Shown here: piece by piece, positions 16,203 through 25,146 of the stretch
Numbering within the stretch: the first letter of the stretch is position 1
Layout of the letters: each line of letters begins with the position of its first letter
Assembly (NCBI GenBank): GCA_030645355.1
Contig: JAUSNJ010000086.1
Location: 49,913-113,912, forward strand
Direction: 5' to 3'
DNA length: 64,000 bases
From: Rhodoferax sp.
GTDB taxonomy: Bacteria > Pseudomonadota > Gammaproteobacteria > Burkholderiales > Burkholderiaceae_C
The notes under the pieces: model-generated
What the model was told of the DNA's origin: nothing
Databases searched by the model: none
The model's input: the letters and a program-made list of their open reading frames with translations, nothing else
Position numbers and translations under genes: made by a program

Positions 16203-16820
16203 ATGGTCACCAAACACACGCCTCCACCGCCTCGTGCCAGCCTGGCCGACGCCCTGTTCCCCAAAGTACGCCAGCGCGTGCTGGCGGTGCTGTTTGACGC
16301 CCCAGAGCGCAGCTTCTTCATGGGCGAAGTCATCGCCCTGGCCCATTCCGGCACCGGGGCCGTTCAGCGTGAACTGACTGATCTGGCAGCGGCCGGGCTA
16401 CTCACGGTACACAAACACGGCAAGCAAAAACACTACCAGGCCAACGCAGACGCACCCGTTTTTGACGCGCTCAGTGCCCTGGTGGGCCAGACCATCGGTG
16501 TCAACAATGTCGTACGGGCATCCCTGGCCCGGGTCAGCGACCAGGTCAACGCCGCCTTCGTTGTAGACCAGGCACCCACGGCGCCACAAGCACCGGTGAC
16601 CGTCATGCTGTTTGGCAACAACGCGGACAACGGCGCTGTTTCGGACGCCATGCAGGGCGCGGCCAACATCTTGGCGCGCCAGGTCAGCTTTACTTTGCAC
16701 ACCGCCGACTCCGTGGCCGCCGCCCTGGAGCAAGACAGCCGCTTCCTCACCCGTTTGCTGCAGTCGCCAAAAACCTGGATTGTGGGCAGCGAAGACGCGC
16801 TCTTCACCCAAGCATCGTGA
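16203..16820 (+). CDS. Winged-helix regulator fused to a degenerate nucleotidyltransferase-like domain
   Basis: 205 residues from ATG 16203; the in-frame ATG at 16182 lies inside the operator. The N-terminus is a winged helix: FPKVRQRVLAVLFDAPERS, GAVQRELTDLAAAGLL and HKHGKQKHYQANA (wing). The C-terminal part has VMLFGNNADNGAVSDAM where related regulators have the nucleotidyltransferase motif GS-x-ARG-x-SD-x-D-L, so the catalytic aspartates seem lost. It is probably a transcriptional repressor. Stop overlaps the ferredoxin GTG start (GTGA), so both are in one operon. Confidence 0.75.
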   Translation: MVTKHTPPPPRASLADALFPKVRQRVLAVLFDAPERSFFMGEVIALAHSGTGAVQRELTDLAAAGLLTVHKHGKQKHYQANADAPVFDALSALVGQTIGVNNVVRASLARVSDQVNAAFVVDQAPTAPQAPVTVMLFGNNADNGAVSDAMQGAANILARQVSFTLHTADSVAAALEQDSRFLTRLLQSPKTWIVGSEDALFTQAS

Positions 16821-17107
16821 CCTCGCCCCACCCCCAACTCTTCACCGCCCGCACCGAACCCGATGACCTGCAGGTCGATGCCTGGGACACGGAGCCCTTG
16901 CTCCTGTCGCTGGAGCAAGGCGGCAGCAATTGGCCCAGCTCTTGCCGCAACGGCGTCTGTCGCACCTGCATCGGGAAACTGCACAGCGGCCAGGTGCGCT
17001 ATGCCATCGAATGGCCTGGCCTGAGCAGCGAAGAACTGGCCGAGGGCTATGTACTGCCCTGCGTGGCTATTCCGTGTTCTGATGTCGTGTTGCACCAGGG
17101 CTACTAG
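16817..17107 (+). CDS. 2Fe-2S ferredoxin
   Basis: 96 residues from GTG 16817. Plant/adrenodoxin-type cluster ligands CRNGVCRTCIG (CxxxxCxxC) plus a fourth Cys in YVLPCVAIPC. Chain starts with a beta-grasp strand and the LLLSLEQGG helix. It transfers electrons in the cytoplasm; partner enzyme not adjacent. Coupled to the upstream regulator. Its last codons overlap the stop codon of the convergent diguanylate cyclase. Confidence 0.9.
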   Translation: MTSPHPQLFTARTEPDDLQVDAWDTEPLLLSLEQGGSNWPSSCRNGVCRTCIGKLHSGQVRYAIEWPGLSSEELAEGYVLPCVAIPCSDVVLHQGY

Positions 17108-18354
17108 AGTTCGGCCGGCTGGGTGAAACCTTCATCAGGTTCTGCGGAAACAGTAACGTTGCGCCCCGTTGCCTTGGCGCGGTACAAGGCGGCGTCAACC
17201 CTCCTGAACCAGCTTGCCACGTCTTCATCAGGCAATAACTCTGCTACGCCAAACGAGGCGGGCAAGTGAACCTTAACGGAGCCTTCCGTGACCGTTGTTT
17301 TTTCCAGCAAACCGCGAAGCCGGTCCGCCAACAGGAAAGCGGCAGCTCCATCGGTCATGGGTAATAGCACCAGAAACTCTTCGCCGCCGACCCGTGCCAG
17401 CATGTCGCCGTCGCGCAGCTCCGCGGTCACTGTCTGGGCCACCATTTGCAGCGCCCGGTCGCCCACCGGATGCCCATAGTGGTCGTTGATGGATTTGAAA
17501 TGGTCCAGATCAAACATCACAAGGCAGACGCTCGCGCCATGGCGCCGACGAATGGACACCTGGCGCTCCAGCTGCTCGAAAATGTATCGACGGCTAAAAG
17601 CACGCGTCAACACATCCTGTGTCACCATTTGATTGAGTCGCGTCAGCGCCGTCTGAAGCTCTGCATTCTTGACTTCCAGCGCGGCATTGCTGGCATGCAG
17701 CTCGCTGCGGGCCATGGAGATTTGCATCAACAAAGCCCCGTTGCGCACTGAATGGTTCAGCTCCCTGTGGAGTTCCTGCTCGACCTCACGCGCGTAACGG
17801 ATCTGGACTGCAAACAACACCAGCAAGCCTGCTGCTATCTGCCACGTGTAGGGGTTATCTACAAAAGCCAACTGCACCAGCGGTGGCAGCAGGATGCCGA
17901 CGGAAAACAGCAAGGTCGCGCTGCGAAACGCCGACATGATGATCATGCAGACGCCCGACACGCCGACCAGCACGGTGACGTTCAGCAGGTACAGAAGATA
18001 GTGACCATCCCTCCAGAAAAGCCAGACCGATGATCCCCAGCCCAGACCCACCAGCCCGGCCAACGCAATTTGTAGCGATGCCCAGTGTTGAACCTGATGG
18101 TCATCGCCGAGATTGCGACGATAGCGCGCACCAATCGAGACGATCACCAGTTCAATGACACCCATCATGCACGCCCAGCCCACGACAATGGCCCACCCTA
18201 CGGCAGCGCTCTGCACCCACGCCAGCAACACGATTCCCACGGGTGCCGTCAAGGCACCTGCGACTGATCGGTCCATAAAGACGCGTGTGGTCTCGGCCAA
18301 TACGCCGCGGGCGATCAGATTCTCGTCAAGGTCCGAAACACTATGGCCCGTCAT
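17104..18354 (-). CDS. Membrane diguanylate cyclase
   Basis: 416 residues. N-terminal half has five or six hydrophobic helices (for example APVGIVLLAWVQSAAVG, VTVLVGVSGVCMIIMSAF). A coiled linker (ALEVKNAELQTALTRLNQ) joins the C-terminal GGDEF domain. The A-site is RVGGEEFLVLL, preceded five residues upstream by the inhibitory I-site RDGD, so feedback-inhibited c-di-GMP synthesis is expected. Gene order with the next diguanylate cyclase is tandem on the minus strand (163-base gap). Confidence 0.93.
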   Translation of the reverse strand: MTGHSVSDLDENLIARGVLAETTRVFMDRSVAGALTAPVGIVLLAWVQSAAVGWAIVVGWACMMGVIELVIVSIGARYRRNLGDDHQVQHWASLQIALAGLVGLGWGSSVWLFWRDGHYLLYLLNVTVLVGVSGVCMIIMSAFRSATLLFSVGILLPPLVQLAFVDNPYTWQIAAGLLVLFAVQIRYAREVEQELHRELNHSVRNGALLMQISMARSELHASNAALEVKNAELQTALTRLNQMVTQDVLTRAFSRRYIFEQLERQVSIRRRHGASVCLVMFDLDHFKSINDHYGHPVGDRALQMVAQTVTAELRDGDMLARVGGEEFLVLLPMTDGAAAFLLADRLRGLLEKTTVTEGSVKVHLPASFGVAELLPDEDVASWFRRVDAALYRAKATGRNVTVSAEPDEGFTQPAEL

Positions 18355-18517
18355 TGCACTTCCTAAGCGTCCTTCACACGCTCCCCGGTACGTTATTAGA
18401 CGCTATTTGAACACTGTTGAAAGCGCTTCTGAAACTGGTCACCGGCACACACCGCGTAGCGATTGGCCGAAGTTACACAAGCCGTATGTGGTCCTCCCAA
18501 GCAAGCCTTGACCCGGC

Positions 18518-19684
18518 TCAAGGCCCCTCAACACGATTGCGGCCCTTGGCCTTGGCCCGGTACATGGCAGCATCGGCACGCGCGATGACGGTGTCCACGC
18601 TATCGCGCGCCTCAAGGTTGGTGCTGACGCCAATACTGACTGTGCATCGGGGTTGCGGACCCGGCGCCATGCAGGCCGCGCGAATGCGCTCCGCGACCAC
18701 CATCGCTTCCTGCAGCGATGTTTCCGGCAGCAGCGCAACAAATTCTTCCCCACCAAACCGGCCCAACTGGTCGGGCCGGCGCAGCAGACCGTTGACCATG
18801 GTCACAAAGTCGACCAGCACCTGGTCACCCCGCTGGTGCCCCTGTGTGTCATTGATCACCTTGAAGTGGTCCAGATCCATGACCAACAAGGCCATGCTTC
18901 GTCCACTGCGCTGGCTGCGCGCCAATTCTGTGGCGCACACCTCATTCATGTGGCGCCGGGTCAGGGCATTGGTCAGTGAATCATGGCTGGCCAGGTAGGC
19001 CACCTCGCTATGCAGGCGCTCGGCGGCCAACAGTATCAGGCTGACCGACAGCAGCACCACGCAAAACGAGAAACTGGTGACGTAAGCCAGCTGCTGCGGT
19101 GAGCTGTCAAAGAGGTCTTGCCCGACCGGCCAGAGGAAAGCCGTCGCAATCCGCATCAGGAGGATCGCCAACATCGCCAGAACCACCCCCAAAGCCAATA
19201 TCTTGGCAATTGACGACAAACCCTGTTTGCGGATCAAATTGGCAAAGGCAATGAACAGGCAGATCGCCAGCGCATTCGACAAAACCAGGCGAACCATAAA
19301 GCTGGGCTCGACAAAGGTAAACCACATCTGCACCAGCACGACGACGCCGATCAGTACCAGCCAAGGCCAGTACCGTGGCGTCACACCAAAGAAGCGCTGG
19401 GTTCCGGCATAGGTCAGGAAAAGCCCGGTGGGTAACAAAAGCCGCGGAATGGAAATGGCGATGAAGTTGGGCGCTTGACCCAAGAACGATGCCAATATGC
19501 AGGCAACCGACACCAGCGTCAGTGCCACGGCCCACCCGCCCAATCCCTTGATGGTCGGCGGGTAGCTGCGCTTGAGCGCAAAAAGTATGACCGCCATAAA
19601 GGCGCTCATGACTCCTGACAACAAAATGACCGTACGCGGGTCGACGTGGATCATGAAAACAGATACGAAGGAGTCATGGGGCAA
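18518..19684 (-). CDS. Membrane diguanylate cyclase
   Basis: 388 residues. The start may be 19684 or the internal Met at 19654 (MIHVDPRT); neither has a clear ribosome-binding site. About six transmembrane helices (AVALTLVSVACILASFL, LVLIGVVVLVQMW and others) precede a GGDEF domain with A-site RFGGEEFVALL and I-site RRPD. It makes c-di-GMP at the inner membrane. Its membrane layout resembles the neighbouring cyclase but the helices differ in sequence, so they are not a recent duplication. Confidence 0.92.
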   Translation of the reverse strand: MPHDSFVSVFMIHVDPRTVILLSGVMSAFMAVILFALKRSYPPTIKGLGGWAVALTLVSVACILASFLGQAPNFIAISIPRLLLPTGLFLTYAGTQRFFGVTPRYWPWLVLIGVVVLVQMWFTFVEPSFMVRLVLSNALAICLFIAFANLIRKQGLSSIAKILALGVVLAMLAILLMRIATAFLWPVGQDLFDSSPQQLAYVTSFSFCVVLLSVSLILLAAERLHSEVAYLASHDSLTNALTRRHMNEVCATELARSQRSGRSMALLVMDLDHFKVINDTQGHQRGDQVLVDFVTMVNGLLRRPDQLGRFGGEEFVALLPETSLQEAMVVAERIRAACMAPGPQPRCTVSIGVSTNLEARDSVDTVIARADAAMYRAKAKGRNRVEGP

Positions 19685-19692
19685 TTATTGCA

Positions 19693-19712
19693 TCCGGCGC
19701 CTCGGTGCCGGA
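19693..19712 (-). terminator. Weak hairpin between M1 peptidase and diguanylate cyclase
   Basis: TCCGGCGC (19693-19700) pairs with GTGCCGGA (19705-19712) with one wobble. It follows the peptidase stop on the minus strand, but there is no T-run, so it could be a weak or Rho-assisted end or a processing site. Confidence 0.3.
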
Positions 19713-19723
19713 CGCGCAGACCC

Positions 19724-22336
19724 TCAATACTGCTTCAGAAACGACAGCAGGCTGGCGTGCTGGGTGTCGCGGTACCGTGCGCACAGGCGCACCGACTCCA
19801 GAGACTGTGTCAGCGTCTTGTCCATACCCGTGTAGGTCTTGGTCAGCGGTGTGAAGAAGCGCTCCAGCTGTTGCGCCTCTTTGGCACTGCAGGCGCCCTG
19901 AAACATTCTCGGAAAGCCAATGACCGACTCCTTGGGCATTTTCGCGGCGATGGCGTCAAAGTGTTCCGTCAGGAACGCGAACACCCCGTCACGCAAGGCC
20001 TCGGTGCGCCCACGCGAACGGCTGGCACTCATGATTTCACGCAGATCGTGATCCGGTGACAGCCACAGCGCTCGCGCAGCCTGCGCCAGCTCGGGCGCGC
20101 GGAAGCTGCCCAACGCGGCATAGATGTCGGCACGCTCGCGCCGGTTCGGATTGCCCACCACAGCGGCAACCAGCGCATCAAAGTAGGCTCGGTCGCCGTC
20201 GAAGGCTGCCGATCGCAAGACCAGGGAGCGACTGCCCGGCGGCAAACTGGAGCGGTCTTTCAGCCAGCGCTGTGCCAAGCTGGTGGCCTGGGCTGCCAGA
20301 CCAGCGTCTTGACCCAACTCGACGTAACGCGCCATCCAGCTCGAACGCATGACCCGGTCCTCGGCGCTATCGCCGGGCTGTTCCAGCAAACCCAGCTGAT
20401 TCGCGCGTATGCCAAAGGCGGATTGCCACAGCTTCGCGTAGGCAGCACGCTGCCCGGGCTCCAGCATGACGTCCACACGGCTGATGGCTGTCAACGCGGA
20501 TTCCGCCACTTCACGCGTCGGATGGTCGGCGAACCGCATCGAAATGGTCAGCAACTCGGTGACCGACAGGTCGCCCGACTCGGTCATGGCCTGCACATCG
20601 TTCAAATTGGCCAATAACTCCTCCACGCTCAGGTCTGCCTTTTCCATGAGAACAGCCATCTGACCCGGTGCGTAGACCGCACGGTAGTAGCCCGAGCCAT
20701 TGACATTGGCTTGCACCCAGGCGGGGCACGCCGAATCCGGCAGTGGCAGCTGGCCAGTCTTTTCCTTGAGCAGCATTTGCGCCGTGCCCGAAGGCGTACG
20801 CACCGTCACCGGAACCCTCCAAAGGGATGCGCGCGTGTCCTTGACGCCACTGGGCAGAAAGCGTGACTGGGTCAACTCCAGACGGGGTTTGGCATCGCAC
20901 TTCAACGCCACCGTGACACGGGGAATACCCGGCTGGTGGGTAAACGTCCTGAACGCGGCGATGAGTTCACGGTCGCCCTGGGCCAGGGCGTCGACGAAGT
21001 CTTCACCCGTGGCATTGCCCCAGGCGTGCTTGGCCATGTAGCGGCGCACGCCAGCCTTGAACTTCTCTTCGCCCAGCCAGGTCTCAAACATGGCCAGCAC
21101 CGCTTGTCCCTTGCCGTACACGATGGCAGCACTCTGGCCACCCAATGGGTCGCTTTGGGAAAAGGTCTTGGTCACGGGTTGGTAGATCTGGGTGGTGGAC
21201 AGCAGGCGGTCGGTGTGCATGGCCCAGGCGCGCGCACCCTGGGTGCCGCTTTCACCATGGAGTTCAGGACCCATTTGGGCAGATATTTTCTCCGCCATCC
21301 AGGAGGCGAAGGATTCATTGAGCCACAGGTCATCCCACCACGCCATGGTGACCAGATCGCCAAACCACATGTGCGCCAGTTCGTGGGCCTGTGTTTCCAC
21401 CAGATAACGCTTGAAGCCAACCGTCTCTTCACCCGGCTTGGACAACAGGCTCAACGACGCAAAGGTGACCAGCCCGGGGTTTTCCATGGCGCCAAAGTTC
21501 AAAGTCATGGGCAGCGCCATCACATCCAGTTTTTCGTACGGGTATGGCATGCCAAAGTAGGCTTCCAGCTTGGCCAGAATGGCGGGCGTGACGCTGGCCG
21601 CAAAGCTGGCCTCCTTGGCCCGGCCGCGGGGTGTGATGAAGCGCACCGGCGTGTTGCCGACCATGCCACCATCCAGAATGTCGAACGGACCGACACCAAA
21701 GGCCAGCAGGTAGCTCGGCAGCGGTTTGGTGGTCTGGAACTCAACGCGCTTTTGGCCGTGCTCCAGCATGACCTCGCGCGCCATGGGTGCGCTGGCCACG
21801 GCCGTCAGCGCCTGTGGAATCGTCAGCGACAAGGTCCATGGCACTTTCCAGCCCGGCTCGTCGAATGCTGGAAACGCCTGGCGCGCGCTGATGGACTCGA
21901 ACTGGGTGAAGGCATACCAGTCGCCCCCCTCCTGCTGGCGGAACAGACCCTGGCTGTCCTTGTCCTCGATCTTGCCAACAAAGGAGATGGTCAGTTCGCC
22001 CTGCCCCTTGGGAAAAGCCTTGTCAAAATTCAGGTCCAGCACGTCCAGGCTGCGCTGGCGTGCGCTCGCCGTGAAGCTGCGTGTGCCGACCTTCAGCACG
22101 GCAGACTGCACCGAGATGTCCACGGCATGCAAACGAATCAGCTGGGCGCCTCGCTTGATGTCGACCGAAATCGCGACCTCACCGCTGTGGGTCGGCAGGT
22201 TGGGATCGACCTGAAGTGCCAGTCGGTACGCGGTGGGGGCGATGGTGCCGGGCAGACGCAGCGGCATCTCGTGGGCAGCAGCCCAAGCCGTCAACGTGTG
22301 CAGTGCGAGCAGCACGCATCCAAAAAAACGCTTCAT
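19724..22336 (-). CDS. Secreted M1 family metallopeptidase
   Basis: 870 residues. Signal peptide MKRFFGCVLLALHTLTAWAAA. Substrate motif GAMEN (NFGAMENPG) and zinc site HELAHMWFGD with the second Glu ligand in WLNESFASW, so it is the HEXXH-18-E gluzincin type. The C-terminal half is the helical ERAP1-like domain. It removes N-terminal residues from peptides, here probably in the periplasm or outside. Full-length. Tandem upstream of a diguanylate cyclase, 39 bases apart. Confidence 0.93.
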   Translation of the reverse strand: MKRFFGCVLLALHTLTAWAAAHEMPLRLPGTIAPTAYRLALQVDPNLPTHSGEVAISVDIKRGAQLIRLHAVDISVQSAVLKVGTRSFTASARQRSLDVLDLNFDKAFPKGQGELTISFVGKIEDKDSQGLFRQQEGGDWYAFTQFESISARQAFPAFDEPGWKVPWTLSLTIPQALTAVASAPMAREVMLEHGQKRVEFQTTKPLPSYLLAFGVGPFDILDGGMVGNTPVRFITPRGRAKEASFAASVTPAILAKLEAYFGMPYPYEKLDVMALPMTLNFGAMENPGLVTFASLSLLSKPGEETVGFKRYLVETQAHELAHMWFGDLVTMAWWDDLWLNESFASWMAEKISAQMGPELHGESGTQGARAWAMHTDRLLSTTQIYQPVTKTFSQSDPLGGQSAAIVYGKGQAVLAMFETWLGEEKFKAGVRRYMAKHAWGNATGEDFVDALAQGDRELIAAFRTFTHQPGIPRVTVALKCDAKPRLELTQSRFLPSGVKDTRASLWRVPVTVRTPSGTAQMLLKEKTGQLPLPDSACPAWVQANVNGSGYYRAVYAPGQMAVLMEKADLSVEELLANLNDVQAMTESGDLSVTELLTISMRFADHPTREVAESALTAISRVDVMLEPGQRAAYAKLWQSAFGIRANQLGLLEQPGDSAEDRVMRSSWMARYVELGQDAGLAAQATSLAQRWLKDRSSLPPGSRSLVLRSAAFDGDRAYFDALVAAVVGNPNRRERADIYAALGSFRAPELAQAARALWLSPDHDLREIMSASRSRGRTEALRDGVFAFLTEHFDAIAAKMPKESVIGFPRMFQGACSAKEAQQLERFFTPLTKTYTGMDKTLTQSLESVRLCARYRDTQHASLLSFLKQY

Positions 22337-22375
22337 TCACTTGTCTCCGTCAATGACCCGGATAGGGTCTGTTAT

Positions 22376-22432
22376 TTGCTATCAAATGTGTAGTGGTACA
22401 CGTATGACTTACGAGGGCTCGTGGCCGTTTTC
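22376..22432 (+). repeat. 58-bp GAGGGCT repeat, copy 3
   Basis: Runs TTGCTATCAAATGTGTAG ... ACTTACGAGGGCTCGTGGCC and ends GTTTTC. It lies between the M1 peptidase start and the terminator of the small secreted protein. Confidence 0.85.
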
Positions 22433-22449
22433 ATTATACAAATCCAAAG

Positions 22450-22475
22450 AAAAACGGGCCCTCTGGCCCGTTTTT
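22450..22475. terminator. Bidirectional intrinsic terminator
   Basis: A perfect 11-bp stem AAAAACGGGCC / GGCCCGTTTTT with loop CTCT. The T-run (and A-run on the other strand) allows termination in both directions. It ends the small secreted-protein gene (minus strand). Confidence 0.9.
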
Positions 22476-22503
22476 GCGCTGGGCCTGATGGCCCAATACC
22501 GGC

Positions 22504-22701
22504 TTACTTTTTCTTCTCTTCCATCAGGGCCTTGCACTCGGCCTTCATCTTGTCGTCTGCCTTGGCATCCATCTTCTTGCAGGCAGCCATCTTTTCTGCT
22601 TTTGCCTTGTCATCCATCGCACCACCATGGGCCGCCGCAAATGCGCCCACTGAAGCGGTAGCCAGAACTGCAACAACCAATGTCGAAAGAACTTTGCTCA
22701 T
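22504..22701 (-). CDS. Small secreted charged protein
   Basis: 65 residues. ATG 22701 has a GGAGA ribosome-binding site at good spacing. Signal MSKVLSTLVVAVLATASVGAFA, then a 40-residue lysine-rich chain with two cysteines (AACKKMDAKADD, KMKAECKALMEEKKK). It looks like a periplasmic helical hairpin joined by a disulphide. Loosely similar in layout to PsiF-type small proteins, but I do not claim that. Ends in a clear intrinsic terminator. Confidence 0.75.
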   Translation of the reverse strand: MSKVLSTLVVAVLATASVGAFAAAHGGAMDDKAKAEKMAACKKMDAKADDKMKAECKALMEEKKK

Positions 22702-22769
22702 GAATTGTCTCCGGGGATGTAGTAAAAGGATCAACGGCAAAAACTGCCGCAAGTCAATGTACTGCAAAT

Positions 22770-23999
22770 ATGAAGCCCTCACAATTCGCCGGTCCAAGGC
22801 TTTGCCCGCTCAAGTTGCTGCTGGCAGTGCTGGCCTTGGCGTTGCTTTCAATGGCAACGCAGGCGGCACCGTACACCCCCGCGCACGACGCCCAGGTTCT
22901 TGAGCGCCTGCCGTTTCGGGCGGGCGACGCCACGGCCCGCGAGCTGTCGGCCCTGCGTGCCGCAGTAGCCCAGGCCCCTACCGATCCACAGCCGGCGGCG
23001 GCGCTGGCCCACCGGTACTTTGACCTGGCCATCGCCAAGGGCGACCCGCGCTATGTGGGGTACGCCGATGCGCTGGTCAGCCGATTTTCGGCCAGCATGC
23101 CACCCGACCTGTTGGTGCTGCGCGGCATGGTGCGGCAGTACCGCCACGACTTTCAGGCCGCGCTGGATGACTTTGCAGCAGCGCTGGCGCAAGACGCCGA
23201 CCTGGCTGGCGCCCACGCCTGGCGCGGTGCCATCTACCTGGTGCAGGCCGACTATGCCAGAGCCACTCAGGAGTGCGTCGCATTGCAGCGGTTGCAGCGC
23301 GCCGTGCTGCACGGTGGGTGTGCGGGTTTGACGCTGGCCTATACCGGCCATCTGGACGCCGCCTACAAGACCCTGCAACAGGCCCTGGCAGCGGCCAGCG
23401 ACGAGGGCCACCGCCTGTGGCTCAACACGCGGCTGGGTGAAGTGGCGGCCTGGCAGGGGCTGCCCGACGTGGCGCAGCAGCACTATCGCCAGGCCCTGGC
23501 GTTGGACATCGACGATGGCTACCTGTTGGCCGCCTGGAGTGACTTTTTGCTGGACCAGGGCCGCCCCGCCCAAGTGGTGCAGCTGTTGACCAAATGGGAA
23601 GCGTCGGACGGGTTGCTGCTGCGTCTGGCCGAAGCCGAAACCCTGCTCAAGCTGCCAGCCGCCGCGGCGCACGTGCAGGCGCTGGACGACCGGTTTGCGG
23701 CCGCACGGCTGCGCGGCGACACCACACACCAGGCAGAGGAAGCCCGCTACCAACTGCGTCTGCGCCAGAACGCCCGCCAGGCCCTCGCCCTGGCCGCGGC
23801 CAATTACCGCGTGCAAAAGGAACCCCGTGATGCACGCATCCTGCTGGAGACCGCCTGGGCGGCGCAGGACCGGTCTGCTGCCCGTGCTGCGCTGGACTGG
23901 ATACAGAGCAGCGGCTTTGAAGGCACCGAATTGCGCCGCCTGGCCCGGCAGTTTGACGCGCCACTTGCCGCGTCACCTTCACCGGAGGCCGCCAAATGA
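22770..23999 (+). CDS. Secreted TPR-repeat protein
   Basis: 409 residues. Signal region LKLLLAVLALALLSMATQA. At least six TPR-like helical pairs follow, such as DFQAALDDFAAALAQDADL, AGAHAWRGAIYLVQADYARA and LPDVAQQHYRQALALDIDDG. No catalytic motif. Stop overlaps the start of the HupE-like gene (ATGA), so the two are translated together. It probably is a protein-binding scaffold in the periplasm for the membrane partner (inference). Confidence 0.82.
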   Translation: MKPSQFAGPRLCPLKLLLAVLALALLSMATQAAPYTPAHDAQVLERLPFRAGDATARELSALRAAVAQAPTDPQPAAALAHRYFDLAIAKGDPRYVGYADALVSRFSASMPPDLLVLRGMVRQYRHDFQAALDDFAAALAQDADLAGAHAWRGAIYLVQADYARATQECVALQRLQRAVLHGGCAGLTLAYTGHLDAAYKTLQQALAAASDEGHRLWLNTRLGEVAAWQGLPDVAQQHYRQALALDIDDGYLLAAWSDFLLDQGRPAQVVQLLTKWEASDGLLLRLAEAETLLKLPAAAAHVQALDDRFAAARLRGDTTHQAEEARYQLRLRQNARQALALAAANYRVQKEPRDARILLETAWAAQDRSAARAALDWIQSSGFEGTELRRLARQFDAPLAASPSPEAAK

Positions 24000-25129
24000 T
24001 GGGCCGCGTTGTTGGGCTTTTGCTCCTGCTGTGCCTGCAGCTCCCGGCCTGGGCCCACAAGGCCAGCGACAGCTATCTGGTGGTCGACGCCAAGGGCACC
24101 GAGGTCACCGCGCAGTGGGACATCGCGCTGCGCGACATTGACTTCGCCCTCGGGCTGGACAGCGACGGCAATGCTGAGATCACCTGGGGCGAGCTGCGCC
24201 AGCGCCAGGCCGATATTGCAGCCTGGGCCCTGCCCCGCCTGGCCATAGCCCGAGGGGGCCCCTGCCTGCTTCAATTGAAGCAGTTGCAGGTCGATGACCA
24301 CACGGACGGCAGCTTTGCGGTTCTGCAACTGTCAGGCGCCTGCCCCGCCCAGACGGGTGATCTCAGCCTGAACTACCGCCTGCTGTTCGATCTCGACGGC
24401 CTGCATCGCGGCTTGCTGCGCATCACGGTGGACGGCACAGGCCACACCACGGTGCTGTCACCCACCAGTGGCACGCTGCGATTTGCCGCGGGTGAGGTTT
24501 CGCGGCTGAAGCAGTTTCAGCAGTATCTGGTTGAAGGGGTCTGGCACATCTGGATCGGCTTTGACCACATCCTGTTTCTGTTGTCGCTGCTCTTGCCAGC
24601 GGTATTGGTGCATACGGACAACCGTTGGCGCGGTGCCGAGCGCTTTGGCCAGGCCGGGCGGGAAGTGCTGTGGGTGGTGACCTCCTTCACCGTAGCCCAC
24701 TCCATCACCCTGTCGCTGGCGGCCTTGGGGCTGATCTCGCTGCCGTCCCGGCTGGTCGAATCCGCCATCGCGCTGTCCGTGGTGCTGGCGGCGGCCAACA
24801 ACGTGTGGCCCGTGGTGGCCCACCGGCGCTGGGTGGTGGCGTTTTGCTTTGGCCTGATCCACGGCTTTGGGTTCGCCAGTGTGCTGGCGGAATTGGGCCT
24901 GCCAACTGACGCCCTGGCGCTGTCCCTGCTGGGCTTTAACCTGGGAGTAGAAGTCGGCCAGCTGGCCATCGTGGCCACCTTCCTGCCCATCGCCTTTGCG
25001 CTGCGCCACACCACGTTCTATCGCAAAGGTGTTTTCGTCTGGGGTTCGCTACTGACCATGCTGGTGGCAGGCGTGTGGCTCGTGGAGCGGGCATTCGACA
25101 TCAAACTGATCACCGGCGTGGGGTTCTAG
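23996..25129 (+). CDS. HupE/UreJ-like membrane protein with EF-hand-like loop
   Basis: 377 residues. Signal MMGRVVGLLLLLCLQLPAWA. The N-terminal soluble domain (to about residue 180) contains DSDGNAEITWGE (residues 55-66), a 12-residue EF-hand-type calcium loop with D1, D3, N5 and E12. The C-terminal part has the HupE/UreJ helices, with histidines in IWIGFDHILFLLSLLLP, VAHSITLSLAALG and CFGLIHGFGFA, which in this family may bind nickel or cobalt. Probably a metal permease or related membrane protein; the calcium loop is an unusual addition. Confidence 0.82.
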   Translation: MMGRVVGLLLLLCLQLPAWAHKASDSYLVVDAKGTEVTAQWDIALRDIDFALGLDSDGNAEITWGELRQRQADIAAWALPRLAIARGGPCLLQLKQLQVDDHTDGSFAVLQLSGACPAQTGDLSLNYRLLFDLDGLHRGLLRITVDGTGHTTVLSPTSGTLRFAAGEVSRLKQFQQYLVEGVWHIWIGFDHILFLLSLLLPAVLVHTDNRWRGAERFGQAGREVLWVVTSFTVAHSITLSLAALGLISLPSRLVESAIALSVVLAAANNVWPVVAHRRWVVAFCFGLIHGFGFASVLAELGLPTDALALSLLGFNLGVEVGQLAIVATFLPIAFALRHTTFYRKGVFVWGSLLTMLVAGVWLVERAFDIKLITGVGF

Positions 25130-25146
25130 CCGCGCAAAGTTGTCGA

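Noticed and set aside
15027..16346. Longer start (16346) for the propeller gene
   Set aside because: It would run through the divergent operator and the regulator gene. The start at 16112 gives a proper signal peptide.
20936..22393. 485-codon open frame opposite the M1 peptidase
   Set aside because: The peptidase has complete GAMEN and HEXXH motifs; the other frame shows no motif.
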